A program made the translations under genes and the position numbers. Positions 8,036-17,041 of a stretch of 64,000 bases of DNA are shown here, piece by piece. The notes under the pieces were generated by a model. It was not told the origin of the DNA and made no database searches. It saw nothing but the letters and a program-made list of their open reading frames with translations. The DNA is from Acidihalobacter sp. (GTDB taxonomy: Bacteria > Pseudomonadota > Gammaproteobacteria > DSM-5130 > Acidihalobacteraceae), in contig JALUXU010000006.1 in assembly GCA_027013225.1 (NCBI GenBank), forward strand, positions 1 to 64,000, in the 5' to 3' direction. The first letter of the stretch is position 1. The number at the start of each line of letters is the position of its first letter.

Positions 8036-9355
8036 TCATACGCCTTGCCCGGAAGGGGCCAAGCCGAAATGGGCGTTTTGCTCCTCGCGCAATCTGTCGC
8101 GCAGGCGCCCCTCCGGAAGCGCCACATCGGCGTAACGCAAAACCGCGTCCTTGGGTACGTCGCGGATCACGCGACAGCCTTCCGAGATACCTATGGGCAA
8201 CAATCCCTCCCGGGCAACCACCGGTGCATTTTCCGCCAGTCCATACGTCATGAATCCGCCGAAGCCATCGAGCACATCCCCGGCATGCAGATCACGCTTG
8301 GCGGTGGCGACCACGTCCACCCGCGGACCGGCTTCCGGCGCGAGCGTGGCGTCCTGAAACAGCGCGGCGCGGGCGATGCTGTGGTGCGCCTCGAAATGGC
8401 ATAGATGATAGGGGTGATAGAACACGTAATAAGGCCCGTCGCCGAGCTTGTAATACTTGAGGTATTCCTGCTGGATCGGATGGTCGTAACGGGCGATGAC
8501 GAACACACCCGGCCCCGGCTCGGCCTGCACCACATAATCGACCACGCCGCCCGGCGTTTCCAGTGCGCCCGGCGGATACCACTCGGGCGCATGGCGAACG
8601 TGCGTGCCCGGCGCCACGGTGGGCCCCAGCATGCCACGGCGGGCCACGCTCAAACCGAAGGCGTTGGCCGACACCGCCATTTCGAAGGAAATCTTGGTGC
8701 CGTCGGCGAAGGAAGTGACCATGGCGGCGTTCTGGTGCGTGCGGCGCGCGAACTCCGCCTGGGTTTCCGGCGTGCGGTAAGGATCATGCAGGCCCTTGAT
8801 GTTGCCGACCAGCACCGGCTGCGCGCCGATGGAGACCACATGTCGGTAGAGGTTGCCGATCACGCCGGGCTGATCGCCATCGGACTGGGTCAGACAGATG
8901 CAGGCCCGATCCGCATAGGTCTTGAGAATGGGGCCCACCGTGCCGTCGAGTTCGGCGTTCATCATCACCACGTGCTTGCCCGCGCCGATGGCGCGCAGCA
9001 CGATGTCGGCCGCATAGTCGATGCTGCCGGTGATCTCCAGAATCACGTCGATCTGCGGGCAATCGAGAACGACCGCCGGATCCTGGGTGATCGCAGGCCG
9101 GTCATCCGCTATCGCGCGCGCCAGCTGGGCCGAGGTTTCGACCGTTTCCGGCTGCTCGATGCCGGCCTGCGTGCAGGCCCGGCGCGCGCCTTCCAGATGG
9201 CGGTTGACGATAGCCGCCAGACGCAGGCCGGGTACCCGGCCTGCGAGCAGGCGCAAGGCCACGCCGCGCGCCTGATAGCCGGCGCCCATCATGCCGATGC
9301 GGATCGGGCGGCCTTGTGCTTCGCGCTGTTGCAGCACTTTGTCGATCACCATCAT
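8036..9355 (-). CDS. NAD(P)-dependent oxidoreductase with C-terminal SAF domain
   Basis: A 439-residue protein. Residues about 18-130 form a Rossmann domain (RIGMMGAGYQARG) resembling homoserine dehydrogenase and Gfo/Idh enzymes. The C-terminal third (about 340-430; RDLHAGDVLDGFGGFM, then LLPIGISEGCRVIRDV) is a SAF domain. Such proteins are often mis-named FlgA- or homoserine dehydrogenase-like. The gene is held by a 4-nt overlap to the RmlC-like epimerase and followed by rfbG, so it probably acts on a CDP-linked keto-sugar or its product. No function has been established that I know of. A reductase or rearrangement step in a CDP-sugar branch is inference from context. Confidence 0.75.
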   Translation of the reverse strand: MMVIDKVLQQREAQGRPIRIGMMGAGYQARGVALRLLAGRVPGLRLAAIVNRHLEGARRACTQAGIEQPETVETSAQLARAIADDRPAITQDPAVVLDCPQIDVILEITGSIDYAADIVLRAIGAGKHVVMMNAELDGTVGPILKTYADRACICLTQSDGDQPGVIGNLYRHVVSIGAQPVLVGNIKGLHDPYRTPETQAEFARRTHQNAAMVTSFADGTKISFEMAVSANAFGLSVARRGMLGPTVAPGTHVRHAPEWYPPGALETPGGVVDYVVQAEPGPGVFVIARYDHPIQQEYLKYYKLGDGPYYVFYHPYHLCHFEAHHSIARAALFQDATLAPEAGPRVDVVATAKRDLHAGDVLDGFGGFMTYGLAENAPVVAREGLLPIGISEGCRVIRDVPKDAVLRYADVALPEGRLRDRLREEQNAHFGLAPSGQGV

Positions 9356-9891
9356 GGCGCAAGTTCCTCCAGCGTGGGCCAGTTCGTATCCTTGGGAGAG
9401 ATAGAGGTCGGTGCCATCGGCCAGTCGATACCGACCGCAGGATCGCGCCAGGACAAACCGCCTTCGCAGTCCGGCGCATAAAATGCGCTCACCAGATAGA
9501 ACGCTTCGGTATCATCGACAAGTGTCTGGAAACCATGCGCGCAACCTTGCGGCACATACAGGGCGCGGTGATTGTCGGCGCTCAGTTCCGCCCCGGCCCA
9601 GCGGCCATAGCTCGGGGAATCCCGGCGCAGGTCGACCACCACATCGAACAACGCGCCACGAGTGCAGCGCACAAGCTTGACCTCGGCTTGCGGCGGGTGC
9701 TGGAAATGCAGTCCGCGCAAGGTGCCAGCGCGTTCGTTGTAACTGGCGTTGGCCTGTACGAAGCCTGTGCAAAGGCCCTGCGCTGCGAATTCGCGCGCGC
9801 AGAATGTGCGCGCAAAAAAACCGCGCGCGTCGGCATGAGGTTCGATGTCGATCAGGTAGCAGTCTTTCACGGGCATACGAGTGAATTGCAT
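9352..9891 (-). CDS. dTDP-4-dehydrorhamnose 3,5-epimerase-like sugar epimerase
   Basis: A 179-residue cupin of the RmlC family, which epimerises C3 and/or C5 of a nucleotide-linked 4-keto-6-deoxyhexose. The catalytic His motif GTLRGLHFQ, the PQGCAHGFQ strand and the end motif SWRDPAVGIDWP are all present. The length is close to RmlC (about 180). No rmlA, rmlB or rmlD is present nearby; its neighbours make CDP-4-keto-6-deoxyglucose, so the natural substrate is more likely CDP-linked than dTDP-linked. It overlaps the SAF-domain oxidoreductase by 4 nt. Confidence 0.86.
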   Translation of the reverse strand: MQFTRMPVKDCYLIDIEPHADARGFFARTFCAREFAAQGLCTGFVQANASYNERAGTLRGLHFQHPPQAEVKLVRCTRGALFDVVVDLRRDSPSYGRWAGAELSADNHRALYVPQGCAHGFQTLVDDTEAFYLVSAFYAPDCEGGLSWRDPAVGIDWPMAPTSISPKDTNWPTLEELAP

Positions 9892-9916
9892 CGCTCATCG
9901 CCCGCCGCTAGCAGCT

Positions 9917-10756
9917 TCAGTTGGAACGCTCATGAGGCGTCCGTCCCCCGCCGCGCCGATCGGTCGGCACCGGACCATCGGACCACTTGCACCAGGGCGC
10001 CCGGCCGCCGGCCCACAAGGACTCCAGATATTCCTTGTCGCGCAAGGTGTCCATCGGTTGCCAGAAACCCTCATGCCGGTAGGCCATCAGATTGCCATCC
10101 GCGGACAGCCGTTCCATGGGTTCGCGTTCCCAGACGGTGTCATCACCCTCGATGTAATCGAGCACGCCGTGGTCAAGAACGAAATAGCCGCCGCTGATCC
10201 AGGCGCCGTCGCCATCGGGTTTTTCACGAAACGAAGGCAGACGATCATCGCCCGCCTGCAGCTCGAACGCGCCGAAGCGGCCCGGCGGTTGCACCGCCAG
10301 CACGGTCGCCATGCCCGGCTTGCTGCGGTGAAACCGAAGCTCGTCACTCAGGTCGGCGTCGGTCAGGCCATCGCCGTAGGTCATGAAAAAAGGCTCGTTC
10401 TCATCCAGCAGATGGCGCGCCCGCCGCAGCCGCCCGCCGGTCATGGTCTTTTCGCCGGTATCGATCAGGTGAATGCGCCAGGGCTCGATGGAATTCGAGC
10501 GGATGGTGACCTCATCGGAGCCCAGATCGATGGAAAGATCGGCTGCCTTATAGCGATAATTGAGAAAATATTCCTTGATCAAATCGCCCTTGTAGCCCAG
10601 GCAGATGATGAATTCATCGACGCCGTGCACCCAATAATATTTCATGATGTGCCACAAGATCGGCCGCCCGCCGATCTCGACCATGGGCTTGGGCTTGACC
10701 ACGGTTTCTTCCGAAAGCCGCGTGCCATATCCCCCCGCGAGTATCACCGCCTTCAT
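9917..10756 (-). CDS. rfbF: Glucose-1-phosphate cytidylyltransferase
   Basis: A 279-residue nucleotidyltransferase that makes CDP-glucose from glucose-1-phosphate and CTP, the entry step of the CDP-sugar route here. The signature MKAVILAGGYGTRLSEET and the downstream KPKPMVEIGGRPILWHIMKYY are diagnostic, as is FMTYGDGLTDADL. The C-terminus after WCKWSDG is a short Arg/Gly-rich tail of no known meaning. It is followed by the epimerase, SAF oxidoreductase and rfbG in one transcriptional direction. No RfbH-type C3 dehydrase is encoded in the window, so the classical 3,6-dideoxyhexose route is not complete here. Confidence 0.94.
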   Translation of the reverse strand: MKAVILAGGYGTRLSEETVVKPKPMVEIGGRPILWHIMKYYWVHGVDEFIICLGYKGDLIKEYFLNYRYKAADLSIDLGSDEVTIRSNSIEPWRIHLIDTGEKTMTGGRLRRARHLLDENEPFFMTYGDGLTDADLSDELRFHRSKPGMATVLAVQPPGRFGAFELQAGDDRLPSFREKPDGDGAWISGGYFVLDHGVLDYIEGDDTVWEREPMERLSADGNLMAYRHEGFWQPMDTLRDKEYLESLWAGGRAPWCKWSDGPVPTDRRGGGRTPHERSN

Positions 10757-10765
10757 ATACCCCCC

Positions 10766-11890
10766 TCATAGTCGCCGCTTTGCCTCCGCCGGCTTCCCCC
10801 AAGCCAGTTTCTTCAGTTGCAGTGCTCTTTTTTCGACCAGATGCCAGGAAGTATAGGCCATGATGAACGATAAAAACAGGCCGACCACGAAAACAGTGGG
10901 CCAATTGACCCCCTCGACCCCTTGCACAAGGGTCTGCATGATCGGCCAGTGATAGATATACAGGCCATAGGAGTAATCCGCCGGCAGAGCCACCGCGGCG
11001 CGGCCGGCGATGGGCAGATAGGCGACGCACAGCACCCAATAGGGCAAGGCCAGCGCATAGGCCGAATGCGCAATGCGTTGATCCAGCCACAGCAAGCCGC
11101 CGAACAGGGCGATGGAAATAAAAAAAACGAGCCATGACAGGCGGATTCGGTCCCGCCACAGATAGAAGGCTCCGCCGGCGAAAAACAGGCTCATGAAACG
11201 GACCGCGGCATCCGTGCTGTGCTTGATGTCATAGCCAAACGAAATGAACGCCACCCCGATCGCGCCCGCCAGGGCCAGCAGCGTCACCGCCACGCGCATC
11301 GTGGATTCCAATCGGTTCCTGAAAACAGATAAACCGACAAGGCCCAGCAGCGCCAGGCCCAGATACAGCCTCACTTCATACGGCAAGGTCCACAGCGAAC
11401 CGTTGGCATAACCCAGGTTGCCCGACACCGTGCCAAAGGGCGCATCAGCGAACACGCCCGGCAAGCCATGCCGTTCTCCGCCGAGCAGCGTCATGTTGGA
11501 AAAGAGGTAGTGTCGCGTGTGCCAATCGCCCAGATACTGATCGGCGGGCAAATTCGTCAGCGCCAGGCCCAAGAGAACAGTCAGCGCGACGGCCACCACG
11601 AGCGCCGGATAGATGCGCACGAAACGGGCCCACAGAAAGCGGCCCAGATGGGGTTTGTTCATGAAGCTCGCCGTCACCAGAAAACCGCTGGTCACGAAAA
11701 ACAGGTCCACGCCGATATCGCCCGGCGTTTTGCCCAGCAAAAGCCGGATCGGCTCGGCGTCCAGATTGCCGATCGCCAAGGCCCAGGCGTGGGTGTAGAG
11801 CACCGCCACCGCCGCCAGCAGCCGCATCAGGTCGAACTTGTTGCGTCGCACGTCCAGCATGGCGGGCGGCGCGCCCTTCAGCCGGTTCAT
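10766..11890 (-). CDS. Acyltransferase 3 family membrane protein (sugar O-acyltransferase)
   Basis: A 374-residue integral membrane protein with about ten hydrophobic segments. Family features at the N-terminus are FDLMRLLAAVAVLYTHAWAL (containing the conserved His) and DLFFVTSGFLVTASF. Relatives such as OafA and NodX move acetyl or other acyl groups onto sugars on the periplasmic side. The ATG overlaps the sulfotransferase stop by 4 nt. In this island it probably decorates the glycan or a lipid-linked precursor. The acyl donor and position are unknown. Confidence 0.88.
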   Translation of the reverse strand: MNRLKGAPPAMLDVRRNKFDLMRLLAAVAVLYTHAWALAIGNLDAEPIRLLLGKTPGDIGVDLFFVTSGFLVTASFMNKPHLGRFLWARFVRIYPALVVAVALTVLLGLALTNLPADQYLGDWHTRHYLFSNMTLLGGERHGLPGVFADAPFGTVSGNLGYANGSLWTLPYEVRLYLGLALLGLVGLSVFRNRLESTMRVAVTLLALAGAIGVAFISFGYDIKHSTDAAVRFMSLFFAGGAFYLWRDRIRLSWLVFFISIALFGGLLWLDQRIAHSAYALALPYWVLCVAYLPIAGRAAVALPADYSYGLYIYHWPIMQTLVQGVEGVNWPTVFVVGLFLSFIMAYTSWHLVEKRALQLKKLAWGKPAEAKRRL

Positions 11891-12831
11891 CGGTACAGGC
11901 GTTTGAGCGTCGCCCGGTATGCGCCCAATGCCGATTTGTTGATCCGCGCCATGATGTATTCCTTGATCATCGGCACCCCATCATACCTGAATCCGCTGTA
12001 GCGCCGGATCGAGAGCCTGCTATTGATCTCATCCAGATCATAGCCCATCCGGGCCAATCGATCCTGACCGAGCCAGTCGAGATATTTTTTCGCCCACAAG
12101 TAACGCAGCGGAGTGGAAAAGAACACCTCCCACGTCGACCGGCTGGCGTTGGTGACCGATTGATATTTTTTATCCCTGAGCGGGTCGCCGAACTCACCTT
12201 TGAGCTGAATGTTTTTATAATTCGTGCTGACTTCAGCATCCTTTTCGAGATCGAGAAAGGCGAAAATCCTGTTCACCTCTTCACTGGTGTTTTCGACCAG
12301 ATCCTCATAACGCACCTCGATTTTTTTGATAGCCTCGTTTTCCGCCACAGAAAGCAGACCCAGCAAGCCCGCGTGATAATCGTTCAGCATATTGCCCAGG
12401 TAAAACCGTCCCTGCTTCCAGGTGTTGGATTGGGAAGCGATGCACGCCAAGGGATTTCGCCACAGCACGATATAACGGGTGTCCGGATAGAGTTTCATCA
12501 GGCACTCGGTCGCAAAAATATAGCGCGGGGTTTTGTCGAGAAAATACCGCGCCGACCGGGTGGCATAGCGGGCATAGATCGAGTCCAGGCAGCCACGCAT
12601 GAGCTGGATGCGATCCATACCCTGTTCGGACAGAAATTCATCGATGGCCGCGTGGCTCAAATCCTGTTGATAGGCCGTGATCACCTCTTTTTCGTAAAAA
12701 CCCTGGCAAAATGGAAGCACGATCCAGGGTTCCGATCGGGTGACGATTGCGCCATCCTGGCGCGCGGCGAGCAAGCGTTGCAGCAGGGTGGAACCGGATC
12801 GGGGCAGCGACAAAAGAAACACCGGTTGCAT
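11887..12831 (-). CDS. Sulfotransferase (PAPS-dependent, Sulfotransfer_1/3 type)
   Basis: A 314-residue putative sulfotransferase. The 5'-phosphosulfate-binding loop is LPRSGSTLLQRLL at the N-terminus, and the 3'-phosphate motif is YIVLWRNPLACIASQS. Such enzymes transfer sulfate from PAPS to a hydroxyl, here most likely on a sugar of the island's glycan. Its start shares one nucleotide with the stop of the upstream glycosyltransferase (TGATG), and its stop overlaps the acyltransferase start. A second sulfotransferase of a different subfamily lies at 17016-17951. The acceptor is unknown. Confidence 0.83.
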   Translation of the reverse strand: MQPVFLLSLPRSGSTLLQRLLAARQDGAIVTRSEPWIVLPFCQGFYEKEVITAYQQDLSHAAIDEFLSEQGMDRIQLMRGCLDSIYARYATRSARYFLDKTPRYIFATECLMKLYPDTRYIVLWRNPLACIASQSNTWKQGRFYLGNMLNDYHAGLLGLLSVAENEAIKKIEVRYEDLVENTSEEVNRIFAFLDLEKDAEVSTNYKNIQLKGEFGDPLRDKKYQSVTNASRSTWEVFFSTPLRYLWAKKYLDWLGQDRLARMGYDLDEINSRLSIRRYSGFRYDGVPMIKEYIMARINKSALGAYRATLKRLYR

Positions 12832-14090
12832 CAGGCAGTCTCCGTGGATCGATCCGCCGCCAGAAGCGCCTGCATGCGGTTGATAATTTTCGTCTCGCCG
12901 TACATCTGCTCCGTGACCCGACGCGCCGCGACCCGGATGCGCTCATAGCGGCTTTCATCGCGCAGCAGTTCGATACAGGCGGCCGCCAGCGAGTTATCCT
13001 CATCGCGAATCACGATTGCCTCCCCCTCCCTGAAGTCCAGCCCTTCGGCGCCGATGCGGGTCGTCACGACGGGTACCCCGTAGCCTGCGGCCTCGATGAT
13101 CTTCAGCCGCGTGCCGCCGCCATTGCTCAAGGGGCACACGAACAGCCTGGCCTTTGCGTAGAGCGCGTCGAGATCCGGCACGAAGCCCATGAATTCAACG
13201 TCGGCGGATTGCGTCCACTTGCCTTTCAGCAGATCGGAAGACTCTCCGGCAACAAGCAGGCGGGCCTCGGGAATAGCGGCCTTGATCATCGGGAAAATAC
13301 GCGTCACCAGGCGTTCGATCGCGCGTGCATTGGGCTCGTAATGGGCCAAGCCGAGAAACAGGCAATTCGGTTCCTTCGAGGGATGCTCGATATAAGCGGG
13401 CAAGCGCACAGCGTTGGGAATCGCGTACACCCGTGAAAAACCCTTCCGCTCCAGCCAACGCTGATCATCCGGCGAGCAAATGACCGTCGCGTCGGCCAAG
13501 GCGGCGCAGCGTCTTTCCGCCATGAACAGCGCCGGAATCTGCGTCAGCTTGAGTCCCTTGCCTGGATACCAGGGCGCTGCGGTGTTCTCGCGCCACTTGA
13601 CGCGGTGCTGAATGTCGTCGAGATCGAATACGATGCGCGTCCGCGAGCGGTCGATGCCGACCTTCGACAAGGCCAGCATCGGCGCCAGACTGCGCACTAC
13701 AACGACATCATATTCCCCGGCGCGAATGATTTCGCCCAGGCGGCCAACGACGCTCGCGGACGCCCGCGCGAAATACTCGGGCTGAGCGGACGCCGTCACG
13801 GCACCCGCCAGGTATTCGTTGGCGAACGACTTGCTTCTTCGATCGATGCGGATGAAATGGCGCGAAGCGATCTCAACACCCCAATAGGCCGCATCGAATC
13901 CGGATCGCACCGATTCACTGACGCTGGGGTCGAGCGACTCAGGGTCGGTCACGAAATAGGCAATGTCGATTCGGGCATCCAGATTTTTGAGCGCCTGAAG
14001 ATACAAGCGTGTACGCAACTGAGTGCCGTGCTGGCCGCCCCTGGCGTGCGGCGGCTCGGAGGCGGAAATAACCAGTGCTTTCATCGTCAT
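12831..14090 (-). CDS. Glycosyltransferase family 4 (GT-B)
   Basis: A 419-residue GT-B transferase. The N-terminus MTMKALVISASEPPHARGG has the glycine-rich acceptor-side loop, and FVCPLSNGGGTRLKIIEAAGYGVPVV is the donor-binding segment. It resembles the transferases sometimes annotated in exosortase/PEP-CTERM clusters, but no exosortase is seen here. The ATG at 14090 overlaps the upstream gene's stop by 4 nt and has a G-rich ribosome-binding region, so the 41-codon extension to 14213 is not used. It sits between a GT2 gene and the sulfotransferase in the island. Confidence 0.85.
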   Translation of the reverse strand: MTMKALVISASEPPHARGGQHGTQLRTRLYLQALKNLDARIDIAYFVTDPESLDPSVSESVRSGFDAAYWGVEIASRHFIRIDRRSKSFANEYLAGAVTASAQPEYFARASASVVGRLGEIIRAGEYDVVVVRSLAPMLALSKVGIDRSRTRIVFDLDDIQHRVKWRENTAAPWYPGKGLKLTQIPALFMAERRCAALADATVICSPDDQRWLERKGFSRVYAIPNAVRLPAYIEHPSKEPNCLFLGLAHYEPNARAIERLVTRIFPMIKAAIPEARLLVAGESSDLLKGKWTQSADVEFMGFVPDLDALYAKARLFVCPLSNGGGTRLKIIEAAGYGVPVVTTRIGAEGLDFREGEAIVIRDEDNSLAAACIELLRDESRYERIRVAARRVTEQMYGETKIINRMQALLAADRSTETA

Positions 14091-15073
14091 TCCCGCCCCC
14101 TCGCGCGCTGCCTCGATCCGTACCACGACAACAGTCGACCGAGCGTCTTCACCCCTCTCGGCGGCGCGCTGAAGTCTTCCGCTTTGCCTGTTTTTCCGAG
14201 AAGACCGTCCCAAATACCTCTATAGGTGGCATCTACCGACTCCTGACGCCCATGTTGTGACAGTACACGGATATTGTTATGCATGCGATTTTCTATGGCC
14301 CAGAGAATCGTTTTATAGGGAGCGTGAATTAAGTCGCGCATGAACAAAATCTCATTCCTTGCCATGTAATAATGATAATAAGATGGACGGCCTTCCCACG
14401 GAAGGTCGCCATGATAAATTTCTGCATCTAGCGCGATTCTGCAAACGAAACCAGCCTCGTTCGCCCTAAAACAAAAATCGTTGTCCTCCCAATACATAAA
14501 ATATTTTTCTTCAAAAAACCCGATAAGATCGAAAACTTCACGTTTGATGAGAAGAGCTGTGCCGGCCAGCCAAATCCGATCGGGGAAGGTTTCCTGCCAG
14601 CTTGCGTACTCGTCAGGATCATTGGTTCTATGAGACCAGCCGTTTTTGTCCAGATAGCCTCCGCAAAAATTTATTTGATTCGTCTCTGGATCTAGTATAA
14701 GTGGAGACAACACGCCTACCTTTTGATCCGCTTCAAACAATTCGATCATTTTTGACAACGCATCCCTATCGCGTATTTCTATGTCGTTATTCAAAACCCA
14801 TACATAATCGAATTGATATCCAGCCAGACACTTCTTGATACCAAGGTTCATGCCATAAGAAAACCCGCCGTTTATTTCCGATCGGATGATTTTGTCTTCT
14901 GGCAGGTACGTGCGCAATTTTTCCTGTTCCGCCGCATCTGAACAATTATCGACAACCCGTATTTCATGACAAAGATATGTCTGTTTTTCGAGCTGCCGGT
15001 ATAGATTTACTGTTTCCCCGGATTTGTTGTAGTTCAATATAATTGATGCTACTTTTTTCTGTTTTGAAACCAT
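14087..15073 (-). CDS. Glycosyltransferase family 2 (GT-A)
   Basis: A 328-residue GT2 transferase of the rhamnosyl/galactofuranosyl-like type. Motifs are ASIILNYNKSG at the start, VVDNCSD, and the metal-binding YVWVLNNDIEI with NND in the DxD position, then MYWEDNDFCFRANEAG near the catalytic base. The start at 15073 follows AAAGG by 7 nt and overlaps the preceding gene by 25 nt; an upstream start at 15127 is possible. The gene is visibly more AT-rich than its neighbours, with many AAA/ATT codons, so it may have been acquired separately. Donor and acceptor are unknown. Confidence 0.85.
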   Translation of the reverse strand: MVSKQKKVASIILNYNKSGETVNLYRQLEKQTYLCHEIRVVDNCSDAAEQEKLRTYLPEDKIIRSEINGGFSYGMNLGIKKCLAGYQFDYVWVLNNDIEIRDRDALSKMIELFEADQKVGVLSPLILDPETNQINFCGGYLDKNGWSHRTNDPDEYASWQETFPDRIWLAGTALLIKREVFDLIGFFEEKYFMYWEDNDFCFRANEAGFVCRIALDAEIYHGDLPWEGRPSYYHYYMARNEILFMRDLIHAPYKTILWAIENRMHNNIRVLSQHGRQESVDATYRGIWDGLLGKTGKAEDFSAPPRGVKTLGRLLSWYGSRQRARGRE

Positions 15074-16074
15074 TTCACAGCCTTTGTCATTGCATCGACC
15101 AGAATCATCGCAAGCCTGATCGACCATTCCTGATGCTTGGCGATGCTGAATTCTGTCCGTTTGCTTCGGCGCCCGATCATTCCGTCGTAGAGGCCCAACA
15201 TGAGCGCCTTGTTTGCGGACGTCCGTCCCGCTTCTTCATGCCACCGCATGGTTTCCCTGATTCTGCACACTCCCCAGAACAGGCTTTTGTAAAGAGTCAG
15301 TCCGTAAAGATGTTTCTTGCGCAACAGAATCTGATTCCTTGCATCGTAATAATGGTAAGCAGGGCCGCGATGCTCGGCGGGCACGAATCCGTGATTGATT
15401 TCTATTGACGGAACGCTTGCCGAAGAAACATGCGCCTTATACGCTCGCAGGCCAAAATCCATGTCCTCCCACTGAATGAAGTAATCTTCATCCAGCGAGC
15501 CAAGCTGGCGCAGCACATCGGCCTTGATCAGTAGGGCCGTTCCCGGGAGACAGACGACCCGACCTTCGACTCGCCGGGTTTCGTAATCATCCAAAGCATA
15601 CAGCGGAGTCGCCCATAAATGAGCGTCGAAACCGTAGCCGTACAAACGGAGAACCTGTTTCGGATCATAGTCATCAATGATGACGGGCGAGCATAGACCC
15701 AGATCGCCATCAAGCATGGTTTTTATCAACGCTTCCAACGTTTGTGTGTTCGGCACCTGCACGTCGTTATTCAATATCCAGATGTACTCGCTACCTATTT
15801 CCAACGCCCGCCGGATGCCCACGTTCATGCCGCCGGTAAAGCCTTTGTTCTCCTCGATGCGGACAAGGCTTTCGGCGGGCAGCGCTCGCGCAAGCGCCTC
15901 GTACACCGGGATTTTTGATCCGTTGTCCACCACGATCACCCGATGCTTCGCGTAAGTCTGCGCGCGGATTGTCCGATAGCATTCGAGCGGCGCCTCCACT
16001 TCGTTGTACGTGAGAATGACCGAACAGACTTCGGGCTTGCTCGCCGCTGAATCAATCCGATTGGCCTGATGCAC
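15049..16074 (-). CDS. Glycosyltransferase family 2 (GT-A)
   Basis: A 341-residue GT2 transferase with the same architecture as its two neighbours: CSVILTYNEVE, VIVVDNGS, EENKGFTGGMNVGIR, and YIWILNNDVQV holding the metal-binding Asp. IQWEDMDFGLRAYKA is the predicted catalytic-base region. The C-terminal 60 residues are helical. It overlaps both flanking GT2 genes (23-25 nt), which suggests coupled translation. The three adjacent GT2 genes probably add successive sugars to one repeat unit, or arose by duplication and divergence; sugar specificity cannot be read. Confidence 0.86.
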   Translation of the reverse strand: MHQANRIDSAASKPEVCSVILTYNEVEAPLECYRTIRAQTYAKHRVIVVDNGSKIPVYEALARALPAESLVRIEENKGFTGGMNVGIRRALEIGSEYIWILNNDVQVPNTQTLEALIKTMLDGDLGLCSPVIIDDYDPKQVLRLYGYGFDAHLWATPLYALDDYETRRVEGRVVCLPGTALLIKADVLRQLGSLDEDYFIQWEDMDFGLRAYKAHVSSASVPSIEINHGFVPAEHRGPAYHYYDARNQILLRKKHLYGLTLYKSLFWGVCRIRETMRWHEEAGRTSANKALMLGLYDGMIGRRSKRTEFSIAKHQEWSIRLAMILVDAMTKAVKWFQNRKK

Positions 16075-17041
16075 CGCGCATGCCCTCCAGTGATTTCGGC
16101 CCCCGCCCGAAGCGACGCAAAAGATAGTCCTTGAGCCCGGCCCTGAAACCCGCAGCTATCCCTCCACCGCGCATCGTCCAGTTGAGAAAACCGATGAGAT
16201 TCTTGTCGGTGGCCTCGCCGGGTTGTTCTCTGCGCAACCGCCAATAAAGACCTTTCAAGCGGTTCAGGCCCGCTTTCCCAAGCATCCGGTGTTTTTCCAG
16301 AAGCAGTAATGTGTTCCGGGTCATGTAATAACACTTCAAGGGCGTCATCTGATGTCCGAACCCCGCGGATTCGACATGCCGGACCTGCACCGAGGTGTCG
16401 CAGTAAAGCTTGTAGCCCTGTTTCGCGGCGCGCTGGTAAAAATCCGTCTCTTCCAGTTGCAGGAAAAAACGCTCGTCAAACAGTCCGATACGGGTGAATA
16501 TCTCGGCATGCACCAACAGGCAAGCGCCATAGGCGAAATTCAGTTCGTAGAAATTCTCCGACACGGCTTTCGCCCAGGGCCAGGAAGCTGGATCGATTTG
16601 TTCGCCTTTCGCCTCATCCATATAGCTGATCCTGGGTTGCAGCAAACACGGCCCTGTTTCCAAAAATCTCGCACCCAGCCCGGCCAAGGCATCGGCCCCT
16701 CCGGGTACGACGGTATCGTTGTTCAGTAGACACACCGTCTGCGCGCCAACAGCCAGCGCGGCACGCACGCCGGCGTTGTTCCCTCCCGCCCAACCCTGGT
16801 TTTCCGGCAGGCGGATCACTCGCAAGCCGGGAAAACAGCTTTCCATCCCGGACAATTCAGGCTCGCGCGTGCCGTTGTCCACCAGGATGACCGCCGCATC
16901 AGCAGCGTTTGCGGCATACAGCGATTCGATGCATCGGCGCGTATGCGCGGCATCGCCGTAATGAAGCACTACGAAGGCCAGGCGATTGCCCGTCAGCGCG
17001 CCTGGCAGGATGGATTCAAATGATTTTGGCGAGACGTTCAT
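16052..17041 (-). CDS. Glycosyltransferase family 2 (GT-A)
   Basis: A 329-residue GT2 transferase: FVVLHYGDAAHT, VILVDNGTRE, LPENQGWAGGNNAGVR, and VCLLNNDTVV with the Asp that binds the metal-nucleotide. The ED pair is in LQLEETDFYQRAAKQG. It overlaps the sulfotransferase gene upstream by 26 nt and the next GT2 downstream by 23 nt. It is one of the run of three related transferases in the centre of the island. The specificity is unknown. Confidence 0.86.
   Translation of the reverse strand: MNVSPKSFESILPGALTGNRLAFVVLHYGDAAHTRRCIESLYAANAADAAVILVDNGTREPELSGMESCFPGLRVIRLPENQGWAGGNNAGVRAALAVGAQTVCLLNNDTVVPGGADALAGLGARFLETGPCLLQPRISYMDEAKGEQIDPASWPWAKAVSENFYELNFAYGACLLVHAEIFTRIGLFDERFFLQLEETDFYQRAAKQGYKLYCDTSVQVRHVESAGFGHQMTPLKCYYMTRNTLLLLEKHRMLGKAGLNRLKGLYWRLRREQPGEATDKNLIGFLNWTMRGGGIAAGFRAGLKDYLLRRFGRGPKSLEGMRGASGQSD

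Noticed and set aside
8405-9481. A 358-codon plus-strand frame and similar long frames at 7252-8253 and 6267-7106
   Set aside because: They are antisense to clear sugar-biosynthesis and glycosyltransferase genes in GC-rich sequence, and their translations are Arg/His/Gly-rich without any motif.
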